A program made the position numbers and the translations under genes. Below the pieces are notes generated by a model. That model had not been told where the DNA came from. It did not search any database and saw only the letters and a list, made by a program, of their open reading frames with translations. This document shows positions 22,675 through 33,973 of a stretch of DNA of 64,000 nt, piece by piece (position 1 is the stretch's first letter; each line of letters starts with the position of its first letter). Source of the DNA: Rhizoclosmatium globosum. Its lineage: Eukaryota; Chytridiomycota; Chytridiomycetes; Chytridiales; Chytriomycetaceae. The stretch spans positions 434,001 to 498,000 of the forward strand of contig MCGO01000007.1 in NCBI GenBank assembly GCA_002104985.1, given 5' to 3'.

Positions 22675-24067
22675 TCATTCACTCTCTTCCGACTCCGTAT
22701 CTGAGCAGAAATATGATTTATGGTCTGTTGAGCCGCACCGAAGGCATTCATGTCTGAGCCCGCAGTTTATTGGATTTTTACAGGGCAGTCCGCAATTCCT
22801 GGCATAATGTGAGACCTTAACTGGTTAGAAAAGATCAAAGTACTAACCAATCTATACAAAATCGTTCGCGTCCAGTCAAGCTCCAAGCTGTAGACGATTG
22901 ACAGTTCCGCAAGCCGTGTGACCTCGAATGGCACCCCAAGCAAATATGGCGAGAGCAATTTGGGCTTTTGCATTTCTTCAAGCAATTGAAGTTCCGGCAA
23001 ATAATCAAAGGATTCCTTTTGTTTTTTCGCCCTACTCGTTTCTCTCGTGATTTTCGTGTTGAAGATTCAGAATCCTCATCGTCACTTCCAGACTTTGAAC
23101 CTAGCCGCACTTTGCATATATGGCTACCATGTGCTGTTGAATCACAGCGAAAACAGCAATGCACGTATTCACAGTCTTTGCGACAATTGTATCCTGCGTT
23201 CCTATGCACTGAAATCAGATCACATCATGGACACTACTTTAACGAACCAATTTGTACAAACTCTTCCACCATTCCTCTTCTTAAACGCTACACCTCGTTT
23301 TGAACACTTTTTCAGTGAATGATCGTCCGTGTGGCACATTGCACAAATATGACGGAAACATATATCGTGTTCGCAATCCTCCTTGCCAAAATTGAAAGGC
23401 CAGCAAATTCGCTTTGGATGTTTCAAAACAGTCTTGATTCTCCGTTTCTCTTTCAGTAATTCCTGCAACTTCTTCTGTTTTTGTTTTCGAGTCATTCGAA
23501 TAGGAGAGACTTCAACTTCTCTTTCTTCCTCTTCTTCAGAATCCATCTCCATTTCAGATTCGGATTCACGGACACTATTATCGTTATCATCTGAGAGATT
23601 TACATCTTCCGTGTCTGAGAATGTGTCATTCCAGAGACTCTGCCCAGGTTGAAAGCTCTCGTCTGAATCTGAACCATATCCAGGCTGTACATCCGAATCA
23701 CTTTGAACAACGTAACTATCTCGATGTTCGTCCCACCAATCAACGCGAGGGCCTCAGTTTCAGTGTCATCCGAAGGTATCGTTTGCAACATCAAACTATC
23801 TGCAAGCGCTTCACGGAGAGTGCCGGGCAACTCCGCCGCAACATCTTTCGTCAAGAACCGAAACCCATGTTCAAGTTTCACAAGGTCGGCTTTGAGGTTC
23901 ACAAGAGTTGTTGGATTCAATGCCACCAATCCCATCTTTGGAGCATCTGGCGTGGGGACAGGACTGATGGAGTCAATCTGATCTGATAATACTTGGGCGT
24001 GGGCTTCGAGGAATAGGATTCGGCGGTAGATCTCGGATGCAGTGGCAGAGATGGAGGTGGTGGACAT
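22675..24067 (-). CDS. Coiled-coil/zinc-module family member 1
   Basis: Exons 24067-23248, 23201-22848 and 22798-22675. The N-terminal coil carries the family core Ile-Tyr-Arg-Arg-Ile-Leu-Phe-Leu-Glu. A Ser/Asp/Glu-rich linker leads to an A module (CCCH-like plus Cys-x2-Cys-x4-His-x4-Cys), then exon 2 with a B and an A module, and exon 3 with a terminal B module and acidic tail. Introns interrupt the Trp codon after each A module in phase 2. The coil and acidic linker are in different frames: one missing base near the run at 23732-23738 would join them. Probably nucleic-acid or protein binding; function unknown. Confidence 0.7.
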
Positions 24068-24160
24068 GATTTGAGAACAAAGGAGTGTTCTTTTAGCCAA
24101 AGGAATGAAGTAAGGAAAAGAAGAGAATAAATTATACAAATACGCTCGAGTCACCAAAGC

Positions 24161-24731
24161 ATCAACCAGTTGCGGCGATTCCTTTCATCAACAGAGTCTC
24201 GTTTGCAACAGACCCTTCGTCATCTGTTTCCAAATCCATATCAGAATCGGATTCTGCATCATCACGCGTATCATTTCCTTGGACAAATACTCGCCCAAGG
24301 ATCACGGATGATAATCGGTTTCATAGTGACTTCGAGCATTTCACCATCCTCAAGTTCAGCCGCAGGTGTTGGAAAAATGTCAATGTTGGTGTTAGTTGTT
24401 GCAAAGCTGCTTTCTTTAGGTTGTTGAAGGGGTTCTGCATTGAAAAGCACACCAGATGTCCCCTTTTTGTGGCAGTCCTCGTACGAGTTGGCAGTCGTTG
24501 CGCGTATTTGTCCTGCAAGAGTTCCATATCTGCTTTCTACGGCAATGAGTCGAGCGTTGAGGCTTTGTACTGTCAAAGGGGTTTCCTTGGTTACTGGAAT
24601 CAGAACCTCAGTGCGAGCTGGCAGGACCCAGATGGAATCAATCTCAGCCGACAAAGTACTCGCGCGAGATTCCAAGAAGACAATGCGGGCATTCAGGTCT
24701 TTGCAGTCTTGTCGAGTGTCGTGCCACTCAT
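24161..24731 (-). pseudogene. Family member 2: coil-only, truncated paralogue
   Basis: From the ATG at 24731 the frame reaches a family-type coil, Ala-Arg-Ile-Val-Phe-Leu-Glu-Ser-Arg, only after a one-base correction at the TTT run near 24700. It continues through a variable region similar to member 1 (both contain a Val-Leu/Ile-Pro pair after the coil). A second frame change near 24300, of the opposite sign, leads into an acidic Asp/Ser/Glu stretch ending at TGA 24161. No zinc module follows; member 1 starts 94 bp downstream. Either a degenerate copy or a natural coil-only form. Confidence 0.45.
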
Positions 24732-24823
24732 GATTTGGGTTTGTGTTTTGGATGACAATATTTATGTTAATAAACCAATATCCAGTGACTATATAAAAAG
24801 GACCGAGTCCGTAAATAAAGTTC

Positions 24824-26543
24824 TTATGGTCGTGCAGGACTCGTCATGAAACCTTCTGTACTCTGCAATTGTCCACTTCCAGTACCCAACTTTGCAGCCG
24901 CAGCCGCACGTGATCCACGCACTTTGTAGACAATAGCACCAGCAATAGCCAATACAGCGACTCCACCCACAACACCTCCAACTACAGCACCGACATTGAC
25001 ACTGCTACTGCCACCTCCATTTGAGGCAGAGCTACTACCACTTGCACTCGACCCATTCGCAGCCCCATTCCCACTCCCAGAATCTCCACCACCAACAGTT
25101 GCATTCCCAACAGCCCCACTCAAAACCGCCAACGCATTCAAAAGCGCAACACTCTCAAACTGATCCCTCACATTTGTCCCATTCTTCAAAGTAAAGTTCG
25201 TACCCGCAGCCATATTCCTCATGCAGTACCAATTCGCATCACACCCTTTAAAGTTATTCGCGGCAGATGCTTTCAAGATATCTGAGATGGCAGACCGGAC
25301 GGTTTGGTTTGTTGTTGCGGTTGCGAGGTCTGCGAGGCCGCCGTAGATGGAGAATGTGTATCCTGTTGGGGATTTGTCGCATGGGCAGGAGGGTTCGATG
25401 GAGAGGACTTTGGAGGCGTCGATGAACTGGCGGGTGAGTGCGTCAAAGAGGTTGTGTGCTTCTGTGAGGTAAGTTGTTGTTTTTGTGGTTGTGTAGATGG
25501 AGGCGAGGGAGGAGAGGAGGGGGCCGTAGTGGTAGGAATAGATTTCAGTGGAGACGTTTCCACAAGAACCCGTTTTGACGCCGTCGTAGACTGTGTAGTC
25601 TGATCCGATGATTCCGGTGGTTTTGAGCCACTGGAAGAGTTGATCAAATTTAGTTTTGTAATCCGCGTTTCGTTCGATGGCATAGAGGCGGGCGGAGAGG
25701 GACATGGCTTGAACGTTTGTAATTGTTGATTTTAGGGTTGGGTCTTCGGATTTAGGGTCGCGTGTTCTGCTCCTGTACATCGGAGGTGAAGTTGAGATGT
25801 TTACAATTACTGATCAATCAAAACTTACCAATAAATACCACCACCGCATTGGTCATCCCAATTCATAAACATTTCATAGAGTGTGTTATTTGTAAGGGCA
25901 AAGTAAGTTGGGTTGAAACCATCCATAACGTTGTCTTTAGCCACGATAGCATTCTTTCCAAAAGCCTCAGTGGCAGTCATTGTTGCCAAAGCCCACCAAC
26001 CAATATCTGTAATATGGGTAATTAGAGTCAAAGGTAAGATTGAGAGGTGAGCAGAACACTGATTGCACACTGCCTCACTCACTCACTCACTCACTCACTC
26101 ACCGTCATTCCATCGTCCAGCCAACTCAAGGATGGGATTCATGCCGTCTAGAAAGTCGCCGTAGCTGCCAGCCGAGATCTGCATGTTATGGTCGACAAAG
26201 GAGAGGTGCTGATAGTCAGCCGAGTACTTGAAGTAGTTGTAGAACAGGTCCCAGTAGATGCCGGACTCGTGCCACTGAATGAGCCTTGTCACCAAAGCAG
26301 CGATCAGTTGTACTTCTGCTTCTTTAAGAACGAGCGATGAGTCACGCACCATTGGCCATTGTCAAACTGTTCAATCCACGCGCCGTTTTGGGCGTTGTTC
26401 GCCGCAAAGAACATTCGGAGCGGCCACATTGCCGCCTTGGCCGCATTAGTCACCGCCGATGACGACGATGCGTCAAGCACTTGTTGCCCGGAAACGACGG
26501 TGGCGGCTTCGAGGGCGGCGACAACGAACAAGGACACTCGCAT
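24824..26543 (-). CDS. GH76 endo-1,6-alpha-mannosidase-like protein with C-terminal membrane anchor
   Basis: Exons 26543-26350, 26274-26103, 26006-25829 and 25772-24824. A signal peptide starts the protein. GH76 landmarks seen are a Trp-rich His-Glu-Ser-Gly-Ile-Tyr-Trp-Asp, Trp-Asn-Asp then Trp-Trp-Ala-Leu-Ala, and Trp-Asp-Asp-Gln-Cys-Gly-Gly-Gly-Ile-Tyr-Trp. A Ser/Gly-rich stretch and one membrane helix (about 24920-24980) precede a short cytosolic tail. The family acts on cell-wall mannan. The exon lengths sum to one base short of a multiple of three; an extra G at the first donor (26349) would give Trp-Trp. The second intron's donor lies in a GTGA microsatellite. Confidence 0.8.
26074..26101. 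repeat. (CACT)n/(GTGA)n microsatellite forming a splice donor
   Basis: About seven 4-bp units; on the coding (minus) strand each unit reads GTGA and offers a possible GTGAGT donor at the start of the second GH76 intron. Confidence 0.85.
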
Positions 26544-26571
26544 CCGAAAATGAAATGCTTCTTTTGTTCAA

Positions 26572-27464
26572 TCAAAAGGAAATCAACTTGCTCAGAAATG
26601 AAAAAGAGTTCGTTTGATTTGGAACCTGGAATGAGAAAGAGAAACGGACAATGTTATTTAAGAAACTTTCGCTTGAGGCGACTAGAGAAACTGTGCAGTC
26701 ACACGATCCATGGTCACCAGCTTCACACTTCAAACAAGCATGACGGAATTTGCACCGCTCATTCTTGGCACATTGGCCTTTACTATTCCTGCAAGCAAAA
26801 TTAATACATCAAATAACGAAAATACGACAGTAATACCATACAACACAATACGTCTGCCATACGAATCCCTTGCCATCTGGACATTTTTTGATAGAATGAC
26901 TTGGTTTCAAACAAATAGCACACAAATGCCTATGTTTGCATCTGATGCGTTGACATGGTTCATGAAAGTTGAATTCATGACACAAAGCATTGACATTGTA
27001 TTTGAATGTATACAGTGTTGTACTTGAGTGACGCAATGAATGTCGTTGGTTTATTGGGCTAACTGATTGATGGTCTTTCCGTTTCTCTGGATTGGCCTTG
27101 ACTCGGCAGTTTCAGCCATCAATGAGACTGATGCTTCTGACTCTGAGTAGAGTGTCTCGCTCTCGACTGAATTCGTTTCGGCATTTTGTGTGTCATCATT
27201 TCGTGGCTGCTCTGACACTGTAGTTCTCTGATCGGCATCCAACTGTAACGAAGAAGAAGAAAAAGGACCAGGCTGCGCATCAGAGGTGGCAGACGAATGT
27301 ACCACAGACGCAGATGTGTTATTGACTATAACATCAGTTTGAATATTGTCATCCTCCAACGCGTTGATTGCAGCTTCAAGTTTCCTGCAATGTTGCTCAA
27401 GAAACAGGATTCGTGCGTACATTTGCGTGGTGAGAGGTGAGAGTTGAATAGCCAGTGTTGACAT
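26572..27464 (-). CDS. Coiled-coil/zinc-module family member 3
   Basis: Exons 27464-26837 and 26788-26572. The coil has Met-Tyr-Ala-Arg-Ile-Leu-Phe-Leu-Glu; a Ser/Thr/Glu-rich linker follows. One A module (Cys-x8-Cys-x4-Cys-x3-His then Cys-x2-Cys-x4-His-x4-Cys) ends in the Cys-x2-Trp split by a phase-2 intron; exon 2 carries one B module. A stop (TAA near 27050) separates coil and fingers in the raw frame; adding one base at the CCC/GGG run at 27055-27057 restores continuity. The C-terminal tail after the B module is uncertain. It shares a 91-bp divergent promoter region with the DDHD gene. Confidence 0.65.
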
Positions 27465-27555
27465 TTCAGACTGAGTTGAATTGATTGTTTATCAAACTTC
27501 TGAATCAATTAATTTGTTCTTCGTTCTTCTTTCTTCTTTCTTTGTTTGAAATCCA

Positions 27556-29579
27556 ATGTTTCGCGACAGCCGAGCAACCTCGCCAACATCGCCGCCACCA
27601 CCGTCCGTGTTCAATTCTAAGCCGAGCGTCAAAGCGGCAATCTTTGTTGTGCACGGAATGGGATCGCAGCTCGAAGGCTACGGCAAGTTTGACAAGAACA
27701 TTGCCGATCTGCGCAAGACTTGTTCTGAGGTTCTCGGTGAGGACATGGACCACCTTTTCGAGGCCGATGAAGTTGCCTGGGTTCCAATTGAGTGGCACTC
27801 TGTTGTTCACAAGTACGTCGTTTGTTCGTTCTACGTGTCAAGTTGACTAACACTTTGTTGACAGTTTGAGCACAGTCGATGCCCGAATGGCCCTCGTCAC
27901 TCTTCCAACCACTCCAATCTTCCGTCAAATCAACAACGATATGCTTGCTGATGTGCTCTACTTCTTCAGTTCATTCCACGGCGCAAAAGTGAGTTTCGAT
28001 TTGTCACACCACTCATGGGCCTAAATGCTTGTTCTTCTAGATTCTCGAACTCGTTGCTGGCGTAATCAATGATCAATATCGAAAGTTTATGCTTGAGAAC
28101 CCAGAGTTTATCGGCCCAATCTGTATCCTAGCCCACAGTCTTGGTGGAATCATTACGTATGACCTTCTCGCGAATCAGGATATTGCAACAGACATTCCTC
28201 CCACAAACCAACCTAAAGGAAAAACTCCACTCAAACTCTCTACGGACTCCCGTCCGGCTCCTTTCTGCCGAACCCATTTTGAGATAACATACCCAAAACT
28301 CTGCTTCAAACCCTCCATGCTTGTCACCCTCGGCTCCCAAGTCGCAGCCGTAATGATAATGCGTGGTCAGTCCCCAAATGAATACAAGCTACCGCCAGGA
28401 ATTCTCTACCGCAACGTATTCCACCTCTACGACCCTCTCGCCTACCGAATCGAACCACTTCATGACGCACGATACGCAGAAATCTCTCCAATCCTAATAC
28501 AACGTCCGTCAAGTGTCTCAAAAGGATTCTCAATGGCTTACTACCACTCCCTCGCACAACTCTTTAGTTCATACCTTCCCTCGCTCCCAACCGATCTTCC
28601 AAACCTGCAAAGTATGCTTCCAGCTGTCGCAGCCATGTCGTTCCCGCAGATTGGGATCCCGGATTTAGGATTTGCTGGGAGTGGATTCCCGGAGTTGATG
28701 GCGATGCCAAAGAGTTTTAGTGATGCCAGAAAGGCAATGTTGGAGAGCATGTATAATCTTACTAGTTGGGGTTTGTTTAATGATGGAGTTCATGGAACCA
28801 AGAGAACTCATGACCGTGATGTGGATGAGATTGGGGACGTGGATCATAAGGAGCAGGGGGAAGGGGACATTGAGGATGACGAGCCAAAGCACAAGAAACG
28901 ACGCGTTCAGAGAGAATCGGGAGAAGGAACTTCTTCAGATGCTGGAGATCTAACAACAGGAAAATATGGTCGTAAGATTGCAAAACCACGAACCTCAACC
29001 AAATCAACAAAGCAACCTGAACCATCTGAACCAACAAAGCCTCAACCGAAATCACCCACTTTCGGACCCACTTCACCAACAGTCATTGCCGATGGAGTCA
29101 TGGAAACCATCCGCAACTCTGTCCGAAGAATGTCAAACATGTTTAGTCTATTTGAAGAAGACGGAAGCGAACTCCCACTCGAACAAGACGAATCAAGCAA
29201 ACTTGCAGAAAACATGAAAACGCTGTCCCCACAAAAAAGGCCACCTCCAGAACCACTCCACCGTCGTGCCTCTCAACAAGACGTGGAAGAAGTACTCACA
29301 GAAGAACTCGCCGCCTCCGCCGAACGCATCCTCAAACGCGATCCATCCCCCGAAAAAGAAGTTCCCACCGAAAAGACAAACGAGAAACCATTACCCCTGA
29401 AAGAACGGTTAGACTATTTCGTGACGGAAACCGTGATGGAGAATACTGTGCATCAGTATTTGATTGGGATGAAGGCGCATTTTTCGTATTGGAATAACAA
29501 GGATATGATGTTTCATATCGTGTCTACGTTGCTTGCGTTGAGGAAGGACGATGGGAATATTAAGAGAGATTCTCAATAA
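27556..29579 (+). CDS. DDHD-domain phospholipase (PA-PLA1 family)
   Basis: Exons 27556-27812, 27865-27988 and 28041-29579 give 639 residues in unbroken frame. The N-terminal part has Val-His-Gly-Met-Gly and the nucleophile elbow Ala-His-Ser-Leu-Gly-Gly, with Ala in place of the first Gly of the usual GxSxG. The DDHD region follows: Leu-Gly-Ser-Gln, Tyr-Arg-Asn-Val-Phe-His-Leu-Tyr-Asp-Pro-Leu-Ala-Tyr-Arg-Ile-Glu-Pro and, at the C-terminus, a Ser/Tyr-rich His-containing block. A long acidic, Lys-rich insert (about residues 270-560) with a basic nuclear-type Lys-Lys-Arg-Arg sits between. The family hydrolyses phosphatidic acid and related lipids at endomembranes. Confidence 0.85.
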
Positions 29580-29654
29580 ACTATTCATATTGCATTCATT
29601 ATTTTAATGCTTTGATGTCCCAATGGATTGTACCACCTTAATCTGATGCCTAGT

Positions 29655-30452
29655 CTAGAAGACGTTATACACAATCTGATGCTTGTCATTTATTTCATAT
29701 TCTTGAGGAACGCGTGAAAATAGTGCGATTCGTTGTTGGATACAGTCTGCCCACCGTAGTTTCAACCAGAATTCATCAGGGTATAAAAGAGATATTCCAA
29801 GGATCCTTTCCAGTATAATACGCGTAACAGTAGCCTCTCTACCCTCATTCCCATCATTCTCAGTCTCCAGCCTCACTTGAAACTTCTCCGCTCCAGTAAA
29901 CTTTGGATCCAACGCGTCCTTCAAATCATTACACCTTGGATCTAATACCTTCATCACAGCACGAACAGTATCAGAGCGCTTCCTCTTGATTCCACTTAAC
30001 TCCTTCGTTCTCCCTTCGCCCTCCAATTCCCCACCATTACCAGCACCACTCCCTCCGCTACCACAACCCACATCCGAATGCACCCTCAAAGCCCTCAAAA
30101 ACGGATCCCGAACAGACCACTTAACAATCTCCAACACCCTCCCCCTCTCCTCCCCACAAACGGGTACAACCTCCGCGTCCCGTCCAAACGACGAAACAAC
30201 GCTAACGTCATCAGACCCTAAACTCTTGACTCCGTTGAATTGACGCACGTAGGCGTTTGAAATGCGGAGGACGTCTCCGACTTTTGCGGGTGTTTTGGAG
30301 CGGATTAGGCGGAGTGTTGTTGTTGCTGATGGGTCGCGGAGGCGCATTATTTGGAGGGTGGGGGTTGGGGAGGGGAGGAGTTCGATTAGGAAGGCGAAGA
30401 GGGGTGGGAGATGGGTTGATGGTGGATGTGAGAGGGCTGTGGCGAGGTCCAT
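29655..30452 (-). CDS. Putative OB-fold nucleic-acid-binding protein
   Basis: Single exon, 265 residues. The N-terminal half contains Leu-Arg-Leu-Ile-Arg then Val-Gly-Asp-Val-Leu-Arg-Ile-Ser-Asn-Ala-Tyr-Val-Arg-Gln-Phe-Asn-Gly, the strand-turn-strand pattern of single-strand-binding OB folds (as in SOSS-B and POT1-like proteins). A Gly/Ser loop and a Lys-Arg-Lys-Arg patch follow, then a mixed C-terminal region with Trp-rich hydrophobic blocks. I assign only the fold, not the pathway; a telomere or DNA-repair role is a guess. It converges on the DDHD gene with 75 bp between stops. Confidence 0.5.
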   Translation of the reverse strand: MDLATALSHPPSTHLPPLFAFLIELLPSPTPTLQIMRLRDPSATTTLRLIRSKTPAKVGDVLRISNAYVRQFNGVKSLGSDDVSVVSSFGRDAEVVPVCGEERGRVLEIVKWSVRDPFLRALRVHSDVGCGSGGSGAGNGGELEGEGRTKELSGIKRKRSDTVRAVMKVLDPRCNDLKDALDPKFTGAEKFQVRLETENDGNEGREATVTRIILERILGISLLYPDEFWLKLRWADCIQQRIALFSRVPQEYEINDKHQIVYNVF

Positions 30453-30512
30453 TTCCGATTATGTTAAACATAATCCTTAATTCTTGTCAAAGTAAGTTTT
30501 GTATTTATTCCT

Positions 30513-31723
30513 TTATTCTGAGATTTGAGGCCGTTTTAGACAATTCACAGAACCGTGTCCACTCATTCGGCACCTTAAGCACTTGTGACTGTACGTACAT
30601 GTTGGAAAACCACAATCTCCCGCACAGTTTCTATGTTACATGTTAATTTAACAACGATGTGGAATGCTTAATAACTCTTACAGGTGAGAGCAGTAGCCTT
30701 TATCCAAAACAGAATATTGTGAGCACTCTTGCATGGGATGGTTTCCCCCACATCGCAAACAACTGTGTATATCTTCACAAACTCTCTCACATCGTTTTTG
30801 GCGGTTGTACCGATCACATATTCGCCTCTTTCTAACCTCTGGGCTTGAATTCGATTTATCTGTCTCAATTGAACGCTTTGATTCAGGACGCGACTCTTCA
30901 AACACTTCTTTGCAAACATAAGATGGATGGTCAAAGCTTAGACATTTGAAGCAAGAGTGTTTATATCTACAACCAGATTTAAACGGGCAATATCCGGTGC
31001 AGTTCCTATTATTTGAGCCTTTCATTAGTGTCGGATATTTATACAAAATAACGCCAAATACCAATCATTACAACGCTCCCTGATGGACGTATTAGTTGAA
31101 ACGTATTTGCAAAGCACTAACTTGTGGTTTCCTCCACAAACGGGACATTCGTGTCTATCTATGCAGTAAACCCCTTTTCTGCATTCTTTTGAAGCAAAGT
31201 TGAAACATATGCTTCTCAGCTTTCTACAGTTTGGGGAACGACCACGTTTACGTCGGCTTGGAGAATTAAATACAGGTAAAATTAATTTCGCGACGCTGGA
31301 CGACCGCGTTGGTGGTTGTTGACTCTGTTGTTGGTCAGGGGCCTCCGTCGCTACGGGTTCTGGTTTCACTATTATTATTGGTAACTTTGAGGAGTTCATT
31401 TCCACTGGCTGCGCGGTGGTAGACGCGTCAACTGAAGAATATGAGGACTGGTCATCAAGTAAATCTGAATCACTTTCCGAGTCCTCCGCAGCCCGCGCAA
31501 CAGAAGGAGAAGCTTCAAACACAAACGATGTAGCTGTGCTCTTGGGGATCTCTCGAGGAAGTACATTTGAAGAGTCGAAACCCTTGGAGAGTCGACACAC
31601 TTCATTCTTCAAGTTGAGAATGTCTTGACCATATCCAGCCACTATACCCTCGAGAAAAAGCATTCTCTGGTAAATCAGGGAGTTCATATCGTTGGCCAAA
31701 GACGGCATCTGTGCAGTCGACAT
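30513..31723 (-). CDS. Coiled-coil/zinc-module family member 4
   Basis: Exons 31723-31062, 31005-30682 and 30630-30513 give 367 residues without any frame break. Order: coil with Ile-Tyr-Gln-Arg-Met-Leu-Phe-Leu-Glu and Asp-Ile-x-Asn-Leu-Lys-x-Glu-Val-x-Arg-Leu; Ser/Asp-rich then Gln/Pro-rich linker; basic Arg-Arg-Lys-Arg-Gly-Arg; A module; intron; B then A modules in a 324-bp exon; intron; terminal B module. The A modules read Cys-x7/8-Cys-x5-Cys-x3-His plus knuckle. Introns fall inside the Trp or Leu codon in phase 2. It begins 27 bp after the stop of member 5. Confidence 0.8.
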
Positions 31724-31750
31724 TTTTGTGTTGACAGGACGATTTTTATT

Positions 31751-33483
31751 TCATTTCCGTATTGTTACCACATCGGCTGAACAACGAGATGCGGGATGCT
31801 TCTTTGAATCACACCTTAAACATTTGTGCGTAAAATCACAGGTGGCTTCATTACAAGTCCGGCCACAGTTCCTTTAAAAAAGTTTAACTTAACTAATTGT
31901 TTCGATCAAGCTGAACGTTACCAGAATGAACAATAGTCTCTCCACTGAAAGCAGCCATATTTGCAGATTTTGATGTTATGGTCTTCATTGCAAATCACAC
32001 AGGTGTGTCGAAACTTGCACATACCAGCTGTTTTTTGACAGACTTGGTAATTGTAATCTTTACATATTTGTGGCAATTCCGTTCTCTTTCGCTCAATAAC
32101 GGGAGTTGGATCTGACATAAATCTCGATGGTTCAACAAATCGACGAGGGGCAGTTTGCGAGCTTGCTTGAGACGGTATTTGCTCCCGTTTCGGACAATCA
32201 ACAGAGCCATGAAATTCCATCAAGCACATCAAACAAGTGTGTTTAAATTGACAGTCGATACGTTTACAATCCCCAAAACAGTTTCTGAAGAAATCTTATT
32301 GAGTGGATGTAAAGGTATAACAACACTCAAACTTACAGGAACGAGCAATACTCTTCCATGAAAAATGGCTTCTTCGTACATTGTCTTGTTGAATGTGGTT
32401 GGTTGCACGAGAGACAAACATGCTTCCATCGGCAGCCATCCGTGGAGCAGATTCCTTCATAATTGAAGGTTTTGCATATGACACTGGTTGCATCGGTTAT
32501 TGATCGCAGGATGAGCTTCGGTGGCTTTAACGTAGTAGCCAAAGGAGCAGTACTCAATTTCAAAGGCTCCATGGATTTAGTTTCTTTTGACCCAGCACAT
32601 TTGTAAGCTGGATGCGCACCATCCCTGCATTTCAGGCATTTGTGATCGAATTTGCATCCAGTCATACATCCACTCCCACAATTCCTATCCATAAACCTAA
32701 GTTTCCAAATGAAGCAACAAAATAAAATACGAACCAGTAGACGCAGCGATTTCCCCGATGGAATTGTGCAAGCTGGCAAGAATCTACGCCATGATTTCCT
32801 TCACAGATTGGACACTCATGTCTGTCTTTACATCGCACTCCATTGCTGCAACTTCCTTTCACAGCAAAATTCGTGCAAATACTTTTTGAAACTAGTGTAA
32901 TCCGTTTCGGAGTGCCAGAGGGAGTACTGTCAGGCGAAAGAACACGCTTTCTGGAAGGGCTCAAACCACTCCTTGAGAGAATATCTGATGCTTTTGATAC
33001 CCTTGTAGGGACATATTGGACGGGATTATTATGCGAGAGATTGGGAAGTGGCTCGGCAGTAGCTGGCATTGTGTCATGACTGAGCTCGCCATTGTGCTCA
33101 GGTTGGTCCACTTCATGGGCCTGAATCTGCAGGTTTGATTCATCATCATCTTCAACAGTTTCAGTTGTATTCCCGACAGCATCAGTCTCTTCTGTATCCA
33201 GACCCGCCTCAGACCAAGCAGACTCAGTCTCATCGTCCACAACATGAGAGCCCTCAAAGAATAGATTCGATGAAGTAGCAATGGCTTCGGAGGGTACTTC
33301 AGTCGACTGCGAGCGAAACAGTTCCTTCATATGACCCATTTCCGCTTTCAGTTGCAATATGTCTAGCTCTTGCTCAACTACTTTTGTTTCCAAGTAGATC
33401 ATTCGTTTGTAGATCATCGTTAACATATCTTGTCCAGTTGGCGGGACGACCGGTGTTGTTGATCTGGTGCTTGGTGTGTCCAT
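31751..33483 (-). CDS. Coiled-coil/zinc-module family member 5, longest zinc array
   Basis: Exons 33483-32735, 32684-32337, 32284-31922 and 31871-31751 give 526 residues without a frame break. The coil has Ile-Tyr-Lys-Arg-Met-Ile-Tyr-Leu-Glu and Asp-Ile-x-Gln-Leu-Lys-Ala-Glu-Met. After an acidic linker and a Ser-Pro-Ser-Arg-Lys-Arg block come six zinc modules in the order A, B-A, B-A, B; exons 2 and 3 (348 and 363 bp) are each one B+A cassette. The first A module is a canonical Cys-x8-Cys-x5-Cys-x3-His followed by Cys-x2-Cys-x3-His-x4-Cys. CCCH fingers of this spacing often bind RNA; that role is inferred. Confidence 0.8.
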
Positions 33484-33973
33484 TTCAGCAAGAGTTTTAA
33501 ATGGCAATAATTGCAAACAAGGAACGCATTCTAACTATAGTTAAAAGAACGTATTATTCATGATCTGCAATAGCAAGAAATAAACAGTAGACGGACAACC
33601 GCAATTCACATCAGTTTTTAAGAGTGGGTTGTTGTGAGTGATGGGTGATCACAGCAACGCACGATTGAAATGGCAAAGAATGTTTATTACCTAAGAGTGG
33701 GTTGTTGTGAGTGATGGGTGATCACAGCAACGCACGATTGAAATGGCAAAGAATAAAAACCAAAATCCATCTCCACCGCGCCTTTTACACTGTGGTTAAT
33801 TGCTGAAGGGGAAGTAATATTTTTAGAGGGGTGGTTTAGGTTCATAGTTTTTGCTGGCTTGAAGGTTATTACAAATATTCCGCGGATGAAGTTGGATGAT
33901 TACAAGTTATATGTAGCTTAAAAAGAAAAATCAACTTCTTCTCAGCTTCTTCTTTTCTTGTTTTTGCTCAGGA
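33484..33973. other. Divergent intergenic region with a direct repeat
   Basis: Lies between zinc-family member 5 (leftward) and the MBOAT gene (rightward). It holds a two-copy direct repeat at 33619-33755; otherwise I see no gene. Confidence 0.5.
33619..33755. repeat. Two-copy direct repeat, ~63 bp at 73-bp spacing
   Basis: The block starting TAAGAGTGGGTTG and ending GGCAAAGAAT appears at about 33619-33682 and again at 33692-33755, essentially identical, and contains the palindrome TGATCA. The close match suggests a recent local duplication. Confidence 0.85.
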
